DNA from: Rhodocollybia butyracea
Lineage: Eukaryota > Basidiomycota > Agaricomycetes > Agaricales > Omphalotaceae
Length of the DNA: 64,000 nucleotides
Direction of reading: 5' to 3'
Assembly (NCBI GenBank): GCA_015501585.1
Contig: JADNRY010000306.1
Coordinates: 1-64,000, forward strand
The stretch's first letter is position 1; each line of letters begins with the position of its first letter. The notes under the pieces are model-generated. The model was given only the letters and a program-made list of their open reading frames with translations, was not told where the DNA came from and made no database searches. Of this stretch, positions 32,529 through 43,938 are shown piece by piece. Both the position numbers and the translations under genes were made by a program.

Positions 32529-34190
32529 TACTTCGTGCAGCGACAACACCTTTTTGAACTCTACGCAGACGAAGACGAGGCTTACATCGTAACTTATCCA
32601 CTTATGAATGACTACTTGTCTGCAACTTGTAGACGAAATATTGTCTAAAGCTCGGTTAGTTTTACTTCAAGTTTTGTACGGTATCTACAATTTCCTAATA
32701 CAATTTTTGTAGTATGATAGTTGAGTATTAGGATAAGTAAATGTAGTGTACTATGATGTTGAAGCGTAAATGTAGTTCGACTTTGAATCTGACTGTGGGA
32801 AGAAAATGCACGAGCGCTTGTTAATTTAGGAGTAGAAAGAACGTAGCAAGCTATGTCATATCGAAGTGAAAGCTATCGTCTTACTATTTATGTTTGTACT
32901 TTGCTCAATATCAAGCAGGAAATAAATCTGTTCCCCATGTCCTGTTCTGCGTTGAACGTTCGACACTCTGTAGCAGCTTCCGTAGCGAGTTATGTCAGTG
33001 CGCGTGTGGGGAGAGTTGACTGCGCTTAGGTAGTATAGAATGGCGTTGACGTGCGTGGTAACGAATTCGATAGGTGAGAGATCATCAAAAATCAATGAGA
33101 GCAAGATTTAGTATAGGTCAAGTTGCACTACTTACAGTGAGCAAAAACCCACCTGAGCATCCATCAACGATTGCAAAGAAGTAGTGACAGATGTCTGGCA
33201 AACGAAGAAGGTGTGTTTGGCTGTGGCGTTGTGAAGGTGTACTGAGAGATGTAGTAGATGGCTCGGTATCCTCGCAAATCCTATGTTTTAGAGGCTGTCC
33301 TGACATGCTTGAGGACTCAAGAGCATAGATATTACCTTGCTGGAAGCGGTTGCAGAATGTATGGATTTTTCCCCGATTTTTCTTGGAAAGTTTCAGGTAT
33401 CAGTATCATTGTTTCCTTGAATTGATGAGATTGAAACCCAAGATGTCGGTGAATAAACATTGTTTACTCACTTTGTCCACATGCATCCTTTGTTCCTTCT
33501 CGTCCAGCATCAGGAGCACTGGCTGGACCATATGGCCATCCTTACCACCTCAAACTCGAAAGAAGAGTAGCTCCTCCCCGGGTGCGCTAGCGCAGGGAAG
33601 CAAAGCTCAGAGTCATATTACAGCGGCGCGCGCGGAGTGCGCCTGGGAAGTACAGTTGTCAATGCACGGCAGGATAAACAAAAGAAAAACACATTACCGT
33701 ATACATATTATGCACAGATGGTATGCTGAACATGACAGCGACAAGATTTTTGCTGTAGCCAGATGACATGGACAAAGAGAACAAAAGACTAGTGCTGCCA
33801 TGGGTTTCAGAGTCAACAAAAAACTTGCGGAACTTCCAAGAGGATTGTTAGCTCTTATTTGTGTATGATATAGAAAAAATCTCATTTGGCATCCAATGGA
33901 TTGAGGTGGTTGCAACACCAGACAGCGGGATGAACGTCAACTTTCAAGAACATGACCGCGAAAGAGAGTTATCTCCAGAATAAATATGATTCTGTCGACT
34001 TAAAGAAAAAATCTATCTATCTATTGTCCATTACTATACCTCGACGAGGTTTTAGAGTCTGCCTACGGGAGACTACATTACTTGTATATCTTACCTTCCG
34101 CTTTGGCCCAAGTAACTGCCACGCGACAGCGATGGCCCACTGCTAGTGGCTTGAACCTCGCTGGGACTGTAATCGCACATCTAAAAAACA
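32529..34190. other. intergenic, no gene supported
   Basis: Open frames up to 138 codons (33350-33766) show no motifs or splice pattern. The flank of the MITE (CTTCGTGCAGCGAC, 32531) resembles the sequence left of the 72-bp copy (GCGACTTCGTGCTA, 31672). Confidence 0.4.
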
Positions 34191-34191
34191 A

Positions 34192-34400
34192 ATGTGGTCG
34201 ACGAGATCAACGGATAAGCAGATTTTGTCTGCGATGGTTGGGTAATTTCAGGGCTTCGTAGAGACAATATGTGGTGATCGGATATATGGTGTTTGGGGTA
34301 ATATACAACGGGGAGGGAGGAAAGAAACTATAGTAGAGGTTGGAGATTAGCTGAAGATGAGTGGTGGTTGGGGCCGCAGAGGTCCGGGGGAGAGTATGTA
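34192..34400 (-). pseudogene. fragment of the NADAR-domain gene
   Basis: On the minus strand it still reads YPITTYCLYEALK and a degenerate CATCGCAGACAAAATCTG segment. These match YPTATHLHEALKYL and the following TIADQIRL of the full gene at 52.3-54.0 kb. It has stops and shifts and no ends of its own. Confidence 0.65.
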
Positions 34401-34447
34401 TAGATTTTTTGGGGCTACGAACTGCTAAGAATCACGGCAGAGAAATA

Positions 34448-34788
34448 CAGCTGATTAGGAATTTCTAGCATAATTTTCGAAAAAACGTTTATTACAAATC
34501 TTGTTTACAACCAAACAAGATCACATCAAATCTAGTCACGATCTGCGGTCACCTGCACATCTCCGCCTCTCCTCGTCTTGATATTCGGTCAGAGAGAGTG
34601 CACAAACCTCGCCTCCCGCAACAGGATGGATGTAGTGATCTTTGCCCATGATGAAAGCTACATTTGAGTCTATGTAAAGGTTATGCGGACAAGCCGCTAC
34701 AAGCCGTTGTGATCGTTTTGTTTGGCTGTAAACAAGATTTGTAATGAACGTTTTTTCGAAAACTATGCTACAAATTCCTAATCAGCTG
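34448..34788. mobile_element. 341-bp MITE with about 80-bp terminal inverted repeats
   Basis: The left end CAGCTGATTAGGAATTT and the right end AAATTCCTAATCAGCTG are inverted copies. The inversion continues for about 80 bp (TTTTCGAAAAAACGTT, ACAAATCTTGTTTACA) with few differences. It is bounded by TA on each side. It encodes nothing. The long arms could fold into a hairpin when transcribed. Confidence 0.88.
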
Positions 34789-35454
34789 TAAAAAGGTCGG
34801 TTGATTATTCAGGGTATATGTAAGTTTAGTGCGGACTAGTTACGTAGGCTGAATCAAGGTGTCAAGATATTGTATCCAATCCCCCGGAGATATATGTCCA
34901 TTAGTAGCTTATTTCCAATCGAGCCACTGGAGGCCTGTATCTAGTCGTAAAGCACTTGTAAAGCTCGAGTCATTTGGCCATTTATGGTCTGATCAGGAGG
35001 CGATTTACAGAGCGTACGGAAACCCCAATGTAAAGCCGTAGATGCCACGGTGGAGACCCCAATCTCACCACAGAATACACCGTGGGTTTGTTACATAAAT
35101 AGTGGTATGTTAGGGTACGCCGGTCATTGTGGCGAATAACCGAATATAAGGCGAGAAAAAACAGAACAAAGATGCCCATTTTTTGAATAATATCAAACGA
35201 AATCATTTCATCAGTTTGGGGATGCTATTAGACAAGAAGCGAATATCATTGTAATACGATTACCTGGATAATTCAGCCTAAATTCCGCCTTGAGATACAG
35301 CCATGACAAAAGAAACGGTGCACTCTGAGCGCACAATTGATTTTCCTTGAAGAGAATTCTGGTTTGGAACATGTCACAATGAAAGAGTTTTACTTAAAAT
35401 CCAGTCCTCTTGCCCAGTCTCACCCCCACTCTTCCTTCACTCTAAGATCATCTC
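34789..35454. other. upstream flank of family X copy 1
   Basis: From about 35130 it is collinear with the flank of family X copy 3 (47970 onward): GGCGAATA, AGAACA, TGCCCATTTT, AGACAAGAAGCGAA and CCTTGAGATACNGCCATGAC are shared. No gene seen. Confidence 0.6.
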
Positions 35455-36682
35455 ATGTCTTCTTCGAATACTGACTTCTTCTCGTGCGTTCTACACCAGT
35501 GTCACTGAAGCATTTACTCATCAATTGATGCTTCACCAATCACCAGTGATATAACTGCCGTCGTAAATACTGCGAAGCCGCATGGTACAACTCTAGATGG
35601 ATCGAATGACACCCTCTCGAAAGATGTCATGGAAGAGGAAAGTTCGAAGTCTCGCGCTGTTGCCCTGATGAAAGCTTTCAGGACTACAAAGAATTGTACG
35701 ACTCTTGTCTGCCGTATGGTTCATGTGCATTGCTCACATTTGGTGTAGGTCCCAATCTATGGTTACCAAGTTCCCCCACGCGGTTGAAATCACGTATATT
35801 GTGTTACACCCTTCACATATCTACCTGAATCTTATCCCTATTCCAGTGACCACATCAAAGCCGCTATGGCGGTATGTCGTTCAAATAGTTCCATGTATTT
35901 GTTCTCATGTCCTTTATCAGTGACGTCGAGCAAACAACTCATACCACCATCTGGTACCAAGGGTTTCCAACAGTTAAACGCTTTTATATCTTGTGACTTT
36001 GCATTGTGGAACGTTGACTTATGATCTACAGTCGATCATACCAGATTGAAGGCACAAATTGGATTGTGAATGTGTACGCCTACCGTCATGCCAAGTCGAA
36101 CGATGTTACTGTGATAGTAATACATTCAGGTCGCGCCTCATACAAGCAAAACTTCGCCTACGCTACTACTCCTGCGACGCCAAACCAGTTTTACTATCCA
36201 AATCATATGATTCCGAAGTAGGGGATGAGAGGTTCTCTTGTATGTTCATTGTTCACAACATCGGTGAAACCCGTTTTCACGAGAGACCTTCAGACCACAT
36301 TGACGACAAGCGCACTTTCAACATGATAGGGCCTGATGGGAAGAATCCTGTTGTTGTCCAAACTGTATATAAAGAGACATTTATTGCTCCAGGAATGATC
36401 TTTGTTTACATTGGTGGCCAAATGGTGTATAATTGGGGGTAATGTTGCGTCATTATTGTGTTTATTGCCACACTGATAACTTTAAAGGCTCCTACTGATA
36501 TCCATGGGATGACGGTCTTCGATGCTTCATTCGAGGTCGGCTCTTCTTTCGTTATCGGTAAGTTTTTCCTGCTTAAAGATATATTTATGGCCATGGAATG
36601 ATGAATCAATCTCTTTGCAGGGTTTGCCTCAGCGACGGATCCCGACACGGTTCATTCCGGGAAGGTAGAGATCAAGGTGTAG
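35455..36682 (+). pseudogene. family X protein, copy 1 (frameshifted)
   Basis: It starts MSSSNTDFFS, then an intron, then DITAVVNTAKPHGTTLDGSN. At KAFR (about 35676) one base is missing relative to copy 3 (CAGGAC against CAAGGAC), which breaks the frame. A second disturbance occurs at an exon end near 35876. Downstream exons are recognisable: YQIEGTNWIVNVYAYRHAKS, SDHIDDKRTFNMIGPDGKNP and a last exon ending SGKVEIKV. The family is not one I know. It lies in a segment shared with 47.9-50.9 kb. Confidence 0.75.
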
Positions 36683-36879
36683 ACCCGATGTATTTGTAGG
36701 GCGACCAGTGGAAATGTTTTGCTATTTCTCTTGACAAGTCGCTACGTTGTGCCACATTGTACTATCGTTTTTCTTGAAGTTATAAAGCTCAGAATCCTTA
36801 TGAGCAAATTAATCAGTTCATCGCTCTAGTAAGACAGACTCTGCGGTACTTCCCTTACTACTTTCTCATCAATCCACAA

Positions 36880-37690
36880 ATTTCTAACCCTCGTTAAAAA
36901 TCCCTAGCTCATTCACACCCACACCCTCCCCTCCTCCATCTCCCCGAAACCCCTATTATCATGGTATAATCTCCCTCCACCTCCTACTAGCTAACAAACT
37001 CTGTAACTCCGAATGTCGACGAACCTTTGAACTCCAACACTTTTTCTATCTCCTTAAATAAACACTTACTTCCCAATCTCGACGTACATGCCTTGGATTC
37101 CGAGTCGCAATAGACAGTGGGTAACCAGATCAATGGATAAGCGGATTTCGTCTGCGATGGTTAGCTGGGGAGGTATTTGATGGCTTCGTAGAGCTGTGTG
37201 CGGTGGTAGGATATATTATGCATAGTGAAAAGAAGGAGGGGGAGGGGGGCCTATGGCGGGAATAGACACATTGAAGTTTTGGAGAAGAAACGCTGGATGT
37301 GTGTATCAATCTGGGAAGTGTCATGTATGAACGAGAGTGGTACGAAGGGCTCAGGGACCCCGCACATAAATTGACTGGACTTGTGCATGCAGCGGATTTC
37401 ATTAAATATCATTGGATTGGCATCGATATTGACCAGCTGCGACCGGTTTAGTGTCATAGCAGCCTCCAACTCTTATCTTGCAGGCTCTAGCTCCTTGAGC
37501 AGAGCTTTGACAGAGAATACGATCCTTGAGATCCGTGAGGCTTGGGTATTGGCGAAGAAGGAGTGAACGTCTGATGTCCCGGGCCATCTTTGCCGATGTC
37601 AGGGGTTGACCGAGGAGCAACATCGATCTGGATTGTGGGGACTGATAAGTTACCGAGTAGCAAGAGCAGAGCAACAAGGCCAGTGACCAT
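36880..37690 (-). pseudogene. signal-peptide-like ORF joined to a decayed NADAR fragment
   Basis: On the minus strand from 37690: MVTGLVALLLLLGNLSVPTI (signal-peptide-like), then, with a frame change, VKALLKELEPARYELEAAMT. After about 180 bp follow YEAIKYLPSQLTIADEIRLS and further NADAR-like traces with stops. The same arrangement recurs at 49.64-50.4 kb. The NADAR part matches the 3' half of the gene at 52.3 kb. It is probably a chimera made by duplication, now decayed. Confidence 0.6.
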
Positions 37691-38411
37691 TCTACGACTC
37701 TATGAGATATAAGAGGAGATCACTTATTATGGCATGATAACTGTTTATCATGGGGCGTCAGTGTTGACTGGAAAAGTTACAAGTACACGCACCTGAGTGT
37801 ATGACGGAGAAAATGCAGTAATGGTTGAACGTTGAGCTTGAAAGCTTGATTGGTCATTGGTTACGAAGGCGCAAAAACTGCGTTCCTCAATGTCTTCGGT
37901 GACAATAGTGGTTCAAGTCAGGTTCAAGTGGCGGAGTGCCGAGTGAGTCGTGCGAAGAGGCGGAGTCTAGTACAATTTTTGGTGGGTATTGCCTTTGTGG
38001 ACGATCTAACCACTGACACAAGCCTACACCCATGAAGAGATAGATAGCTAACATCTCGACTTGCGATTAACAGTATTCGTAATGAGAGACGGTCAGGTGA
38101 TGCTCTCGGACTTTTTCGCTTTCGGACTGTGACGCGCCAACGAAGATCGACTAAATGGGTCCGGCGAAAATCAGGATAACTCTCTCTCTATAGATCAACG
38201 ATAGAAGGTAGTTGAGCGATAGGTAGAATTTTCTCTATGACGCCACGCATTCTAACGCATAAGATGATAAGGATTCGGACACAAGAAAACAACAAGAAAA
38301 GTACTGTACGATATTAGAGTTGCTGTAAGATACACAATAGGAAAACCTCGTAGAAAGACCCAAATAGCAAATGCATAAGTACAGGTTTAAGTATGTGGAA
38401 CCTTAGCTTTT
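37691..38411. other. duplicated non-coding flank
   Basis: It contains ACTGTTTATCATGGGGCGTCAGTGTTGACTG-type sequence shared with 50.46 kb, GCAAAAACTGCGTTCCTCAATG shared with 50.58 kb, and CGGTCAGGTGATG shared with 46.72 and 50.87 kb. No gene seen. Confidence 0.6.
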
Positions 38412-39609
38412 TCACGTCAAGTCTATGACTCCGAGCGACACGACCCGACCTGCGCCTTTATTTCTTCCTGTCGAAGGTCCCGGTTCGCGTTTGACTCGAG
38501 GCTCAGATTTGACATGGCTTGTCTTCCGGCGTTTGCGCTGCAGGGCGTCCATCTCGGCCTGTTGAACACAAGTAGAAGTTTGAGCGCGAAGGAAAAAATA
38601 TCGAAGGGGAGAAACGCACCTGAAGATCCCGCATCCGAGATGCTATTTCGTCGTCGTCGTGGTCGTCGTCTGGGACAGGTCCCGCCTGGGTTGAATCCGG
38701 AACGTCTGGTTCAGCTAGGGAAGCAGCGCGTTTATTCGTTGGTATTGGCAATGGAGGTGCTATTCCATTGGCGCGAAGCATTTCTACGAGACAATGTACT
38801 TGAGGGGGGCGCAGAAAATCATCGAGAAGCGGGCGGCGATTGCTCACCGATGGGTCTATATTTGAATATGAACGTTACAGCGACACCGAGTCGCGTCGTG
38901 GCTACCATGTTCGTGGTTTTGGTCTTTTCGATGCCTAGACTTGAGTGTGCGTGCACCCGTCGGATGAAAACTGTCGAGCGAACAAAATCGATGACTTACC
39001 CGACTTTGTGGCCTGTTGCTTTTTTCGCCTTCTCGTGCACCTTTCCAACGGCAGCATAGGTGCGATTCAGAGGCACGGACTTGCCAAACGTGGCATGCGA
39101 GATGACCAGTTTCACGTCTCCGAGGCCGGCTGTGGCTTTGTGGAGATACTCGTCGTCGTCTATGATACTTGAATGAGCTTTGAAATTTGACCAGGTAGAT
39201 GTTGAGGAAAATGACAGACCGGTGAGTTCAAGAGGGGAAAAGAGAAACGGTTTCTCGGTAGTGTTAGACGTTATTGCCCCGGTGACGATGAATGTTTGTT
39301 CCCCGCCCATGGGCATAGCGCGACCAGGATATGGTTCGCCATCTATATGTATGTCCCCAACCATTTCACTGGGTCTTGCTCCAGTTTTCCACTTTATAAA
39401 GAATTCCCTACAAGTAAAGTGATCCAGTGTTCACGTTCAACGTTCAACATTCGTAGAATAAAATCACTGTGCAAGGACAAACCGTACTTTCCAGTTTCCG
39501 AAGGAATCCAACCAGTAACTTCTTTTCCATTCTCTTTCGCATCATAGATTTCAAGCGATGCACCATCTACCTCGATCCAGGCAGAGAAATCGTTGAACGT
39601 GAGTGGCAT
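38412..39609 (-). CDS. DUF7918-like protein, copy 2 (intact)
   Basis: Six exons on the minus strand: 39609-39488, 39407-39220, 39159-39000, 38939-38848, 38783-38620, 38558-38412. They sum to 873 nt, 290 residues, in frame. It starts MPLTFNDFSAWIEVDGASLE. Next come KEFFIKWKTGARPSEMVGDI, EKPFLFSPLELT, VTFIFKYRPIEMLRANGIAP and an acidic stretch (PDDDHDDDE). A basic C terminus has two likely SUMO-type motifs (VKSEP, VKREP). The beta-rich N half followed by a disordered tail is typical of this Agaricomycete family. Function unknown; the tail and basic patches suggest nuclear location. Its paralogue at 22.9-24.0 kb is broken. Homology between the two extends into both flanks. Confidence 0.82.
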
Positions 39610-39656
39610 TGACGATGGAGTGTTTAAAAGACGAAAAGACGAGAAACAAAAAAGAT

Positions 39657-39673
39657 TGTGACATTTTGTCACA
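39657..39673 (-). promoter_or_regulatory. inverted repeat TGTGAC-N5-GTCACA upstream of DUF7918-like copy 2
   Basis: Same palindrome as at 24066-24082, about 48 bp before the ATG. The arms are unchanged while the spacer and neighbours differ between copies. Confidence 0.5.
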
Positions 39674-40533
39674 GAATCGTAGCGCGCACGTGAGGTGGCT
39701 TTGTCGCGCTGTATCTCAGCAATTGAATTGAGTTTTGAACAACAGAAACGATAGAAATGAAAGATCAGGATTAAAGTACATCTGATATTAAACGACTCAA
39801 TCTTCATCTGATCTCCATGGAACTTGATAGAGGACAGAAATTTCTGCGACAAACAATTCCAGTCATACTAGGTCATACTCTGCGGACGCGATCACAGGGA
39901 AGTAACAAAGCACAGGATAAGTACGTACACGAACAGAGCATAACAAAACTGACACAAAACATATCCGATTATGTAAATACTAAAAGTACTTAAGTGTGAT
40001 AGAGTATGATTGCTACATCAATATCAATGCCACACCGTGCCACACCCCGCCACCCCGCTTGGCATCTCTATAGGTATCAACTAGGTGCTGTGATGTTGAT
40101 GGGCCAGAGGCGATCTATTTGCTTACTGGGGCTGATTTTGCCCATTCCGACCCCTCAGCATCAACGCAATAAGGCTGCGAGCGCCAACAGCTCTGAGTTT
40201 TACTCAGTTCAATACACTGGCCTATCTGTCTAGTAGCCAGTAATAGCGGAAATTGTAAACAGTTTTGAGACGGCTGCCGCGAGCCTTGGCGTCGTGATCA
40301 TGTGCAGCATGTACAGGTCCTAAGGCTATAGCCATCTGTAATGCCCTATCTAGTATCATGCCCCATTAGCAGTGGCTTACGCGCTTACGAGTCGCATCAG
40401 GTCGCATCAGACTCTACCGCAGTACAAGTATATAATGAGGAACAACACCGCACGCTTCCCCCCATCTTGCTGGTCAAGCTCCCTTTGCTAGTCAAAGAAA
40501 ACAAACCTTGTCCTCTCAAACCTAAAAAGAAAA
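39674..40533. other. intergenic
   Basis: 39860-39970 (CATACTCTGCGGAC, GGGAAGTAACAAAGCA) is a copy of sequence also found near 47.19 and 52.16 kb. No gene seen. Confidence 0.5.
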
Positions 40534-41098
40534 ATGCGTTTCATCACTTTTGCTGCCACCGCTCTCCTCGGATGCTTCCTCTCTACCGGCATATGCGTTC
40601 AAGCCAAACCAATTTCCGTTAGTTCCTCGGGTCCGTTTCTTCCGTTGCCACCGATGTTTCTGACGTTGTGTAGGCTCGAGGGAGTAGTGTTTCTCTTCGG
40701 TCGGAATAGCCGCTCGGGCTCCTGATGAGCTCCCTGCACACCAACGGAGCTGGGTGTACCACGAAGGGGGCACGCGAATAACCGATTCCGCGGCTGTGGA
40801 AAAGATCAAGAAGGAAGTGATCGAGTTTGTGCTGCGCTTTAACAAGAAGCGCATTCTTTCACCCCCTGAAACACCTGCTGAACCGCCTACGTTCTTTGAT
40901 GGAGGAGCTCCCACCGTGTTGACCAACAAGCAGGTCTGGTTTCGGTTTACGCCTAATGGTCCTAAAGGAGAGCCATTCGAGGGACACATGATCTACTATG
41001 AGTTCAAGGGAGAGATACTGGACTCGAAGATGCATAGTATGCATAAGGAGGGAAATTTTCGCAGTGAACCTCCGCCGGGCGGACACAAGCATCCTTGA
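40534..41098 (+). CDS. small secreted protein, 161 residues, function unknown
   Basis: Two exons, 40534-40630 and 40710-41098, total 486 nt, in frame. A clear signal peptide MRFITFAATALLGCFLSTGI ends near VQAKP. The mature part reads APDELPAHQRSWVYHEGGTR, VIEFVLRFNKKRIL, then FTPNGPKGEPFEGHMIYYEF, and ends EPPPGGHKHP. It is Pro- and Lys-rich and has no Cys in the mature part, so it is not a disulphide-rich effector type. No family recognised. Its 3' flank is partly duplicated directly downstream. Confidence 0.7.
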
Positions 41099-41580
41099 CC
41101 GGGTGTTCTTGGTTGGGACGGATGGAGAGGGTGGTATACGAGCGATGCCGAGTACAAGTATCTACAATGCAGGTCCAAAAGTCGCTCGAAGGGTCATTCA
41201 AGTACAATAACACATGTATTATGTTTCTTGTTATTTTGGCTCTTGTATCTCCTTTTCGAATGTTTCTTGACTTTTCTACAACAAGAGGGAGCAAATGTCG
41301 AGGTTCGGTACCTAAGTACTTAACGTTTAACGGTGACGGTGACGGCTTCACTTTTGATGAACAACCCCATTTCTTATCTCGCTCAGTGTGCCTCCGCGAG
41401 ACGGACACAGGCATGATTGACCGAGTGTTCTTGTGATGCCGAGTACTACAAGGTCCAAAAGTCGTTCGGCGGATCGCATCCAGGATATATCCGAGTACAA
41501 TAATAGACGTACTTTTGTTTCTTGTTTCTTATTATTCCAACTCTCGTGTCTCCCTTTCGAATGTTTCTTCACTTTTCCAT
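41085..41580 (+). repeat. tandem duplication of the 3' flank of the secreted-protein gene
   Basis: 41085-41280 and 41400-41585 align. Shared are GACCGNGTGTTCTTG, ATGCCGAGTAC, GGTCCAAAAGTCG, GAGTACAATAA-type, TTTCTTGTT and TTTCGAATGTTTCTT. The second copy also carries GCGAGACGGACACAGGCAT, which echoes the end of the coding exon (GCGGACACAAGCAT). Confidence 0.7.
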
Positions 41581-41585
41581 AACCT

Positions 41586-43938
41586 CTCAATGCATGCGAT
41601 GCAGGCCAGCCAAACCCGCAAAACACCAGTCGACGCGAGACTCGGGTCATCAACGTACCCTGGAAAGGCGTAAGTGACATCTTTTTATCGATTTTTTGCA
41701 GGCCATTTATGTATTAGCTGACTTTCCGTCACAACGAGGCAGCATTGCCCGCAAGCCTGTTTCTTTATGCTTGAAACATTATTGGAGGTATATGACCCAA
41801 TCTCCATGGAACTTGTAGAGTTTATCATGGGACAGAGTATACACGAACAAGCCTGGCAGAAGGGGCATGGTCTCCCGAGTCTCTATCTGTACATGCGTCA
41901 ACGTGTACAGCGGAAACGATATGAATGGAAGGTCACGAAAGTACGGCAAAACCCGCCATAAGGACGAGCCTTCATTACATTCAGGACTCGTAATATCATG
42001 GGGCAACACCTTTCAACTGCCCCAATTCTTGCCCCAGTGTGATGGGATTGGCTAGGTGTTGGAGTGAATTAAGGAAGTCCGTTGAATAAGCTCAACGATC
42101 ACTCCGGTCTATAGCAGTAAGCCCTAGCAAACGCGCAGGGGAAAATCGTATTGTAAGCTACCTTAAATAGACTACAGCTACGGAGAAATATACGGAGTAA
42201 TATACATAAAACATAAAGTAAAACACAAGGATAAATAGATATATATCCGCACGGCGTGCACTCCGGGGGAAAACAAACAACCGACACCACAGGAGAAACT
42301 TCGGCGAGCAAATCAATTGCTCAGCTGATTCCATCGTCTCCAACACTAAGGTGCCTATGATTTACTGACTGCGTTGCAGTTGGCCTGGCCAAGACTAAGA
42401 TTGGCAGCCAGAATATCAGAGACAGAAAGAGCACCTTGTGGGTGAAGTCCTTGACTGATTGCCAATCCCCATCACTATGTATATCCCTGGCCGTCATCCA
42501 ACACTTGGTCTACACTGGCATTGTAGTATCTCATGCAACATTGTGACACCCTCACACCTTGAGGCTTGAGCAACTTCAAACTTGGCATCTCCAAAGAACA
42601 TACTTGTAGAAACCGGGTCTGGAGATCTCACGCTTGAAGAATCACTCACATTTCGCTTGACCTTTTCTACTTGGTAAGCTTCATTCATAGACCAACTAGG
42701 CTGGCAGACTCGCTCCAGCTTTCGTGGACTCGATCATGTAGTCTTATGGCTTGGAAGAATAACCAATGAATTGCAGTTGAACAGAGTCAGGTCTTGATCA
42801 TTTCAGGCACAAAAAGCTTTCAATTTGGCCGGGGAATCCAAGCAAATCGCTTCCACTGTATGCATTAAGTATGCTTTCTCTGATGTTTTGATTCTGGAAA
42901 TATTAGGATTGGGTGGTGGGAGGTGGTGGGTGTGGCGGATGGATGGGATCCGCTTAGGAGTGACATCAGATTTGAGACATGAGTGATTCCAATTGGAATC
43001 TTTTCCTTTCGGAGTGGAGCCTTCTCTCGTTTCGGCTCTTCCACGATCTCGTAGCATTGAAACCCACTACCTCGTCCGACAGAGTCGGGGATTGCCACTT
43101 GATTGCCATGCAAGCTTGGTGTGGGGTGAGAACAATCAATTCTATTCGTGGCAAAAATCGCGAATGATTAAGTACGATGGAATCAAACTAGAACCGACGG
43201 ATGCCGCTCTGACCGATAATTGGATGCGCCTGGACCTTTGGCTTGTTGTTGCTTGTGGTAGTGCCTATGCCCTAAGTAATGTGTAGGGGACTCAACAGAG
43301 TTGGAATATTATAAAAGGGTCGTGTCCTCCTAGTACTTACAGCCTTCCACAGCCCGATGAGCCCAGTCATTGCTTTGATATAAGCACAGGTGGCATCCTG
43401 TGGCATCCTCGGCTCTCATTTGATTGAATCGTGAGCACTCGCGATTTTGTATGCGATTAGAATTGAACAGCTTTAATGTCAAAGAAGGCATAGTCATCAA
43501 TCATCTGCTTCAATCTGGCGGGAAGCTCCTGGCCGGGGGCATTCGGAGCATTTTCCGGTTCAGATGTTTCCTCTATTCCATGTGTTCGTCCACTGTGGTG
43601 AAGAATCGATCCGAGTCTTCACTGCGAAATCACGCCAGTGGAGGGAACTTTGAAGTAGGCAAGGCCGCCAAGAAGTAAACAATGTTATCCCCACTAATTA
43701 TTCTATAACAGTGTGCAGATAAACAAGAAGCGAATAAAATCGAAATAGAACTAATATGGAGAGATTATTCCACCAGAAAACACCATTCTAAGATCTTTAG
43801 ATACCCAGCTGACTTTATGACATGTGTAAAAAGATTTCTGGGGTAAGGATCGCTTAATCGCTTCAAGTTTGTACTGTCGAGAGTTTAGTTAAAATGCCTT
43901 TTTCTTTCACCCCATTATTCGCTTCAGACCCATCTCAG
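41586..43938. other. intergenic, no gene supported
   Basis: 41840-41950 (AACAAGCCTGGCAGAAGGGG, TCTCTATCTGTACATGCGTC, GGTCACGAAAGTACG) is repeated at 47.01-47.12 kb and more weakly at 52.03 kb. The remaining open frames are below 100 codons and show no motifs. Confidence 0.5.
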
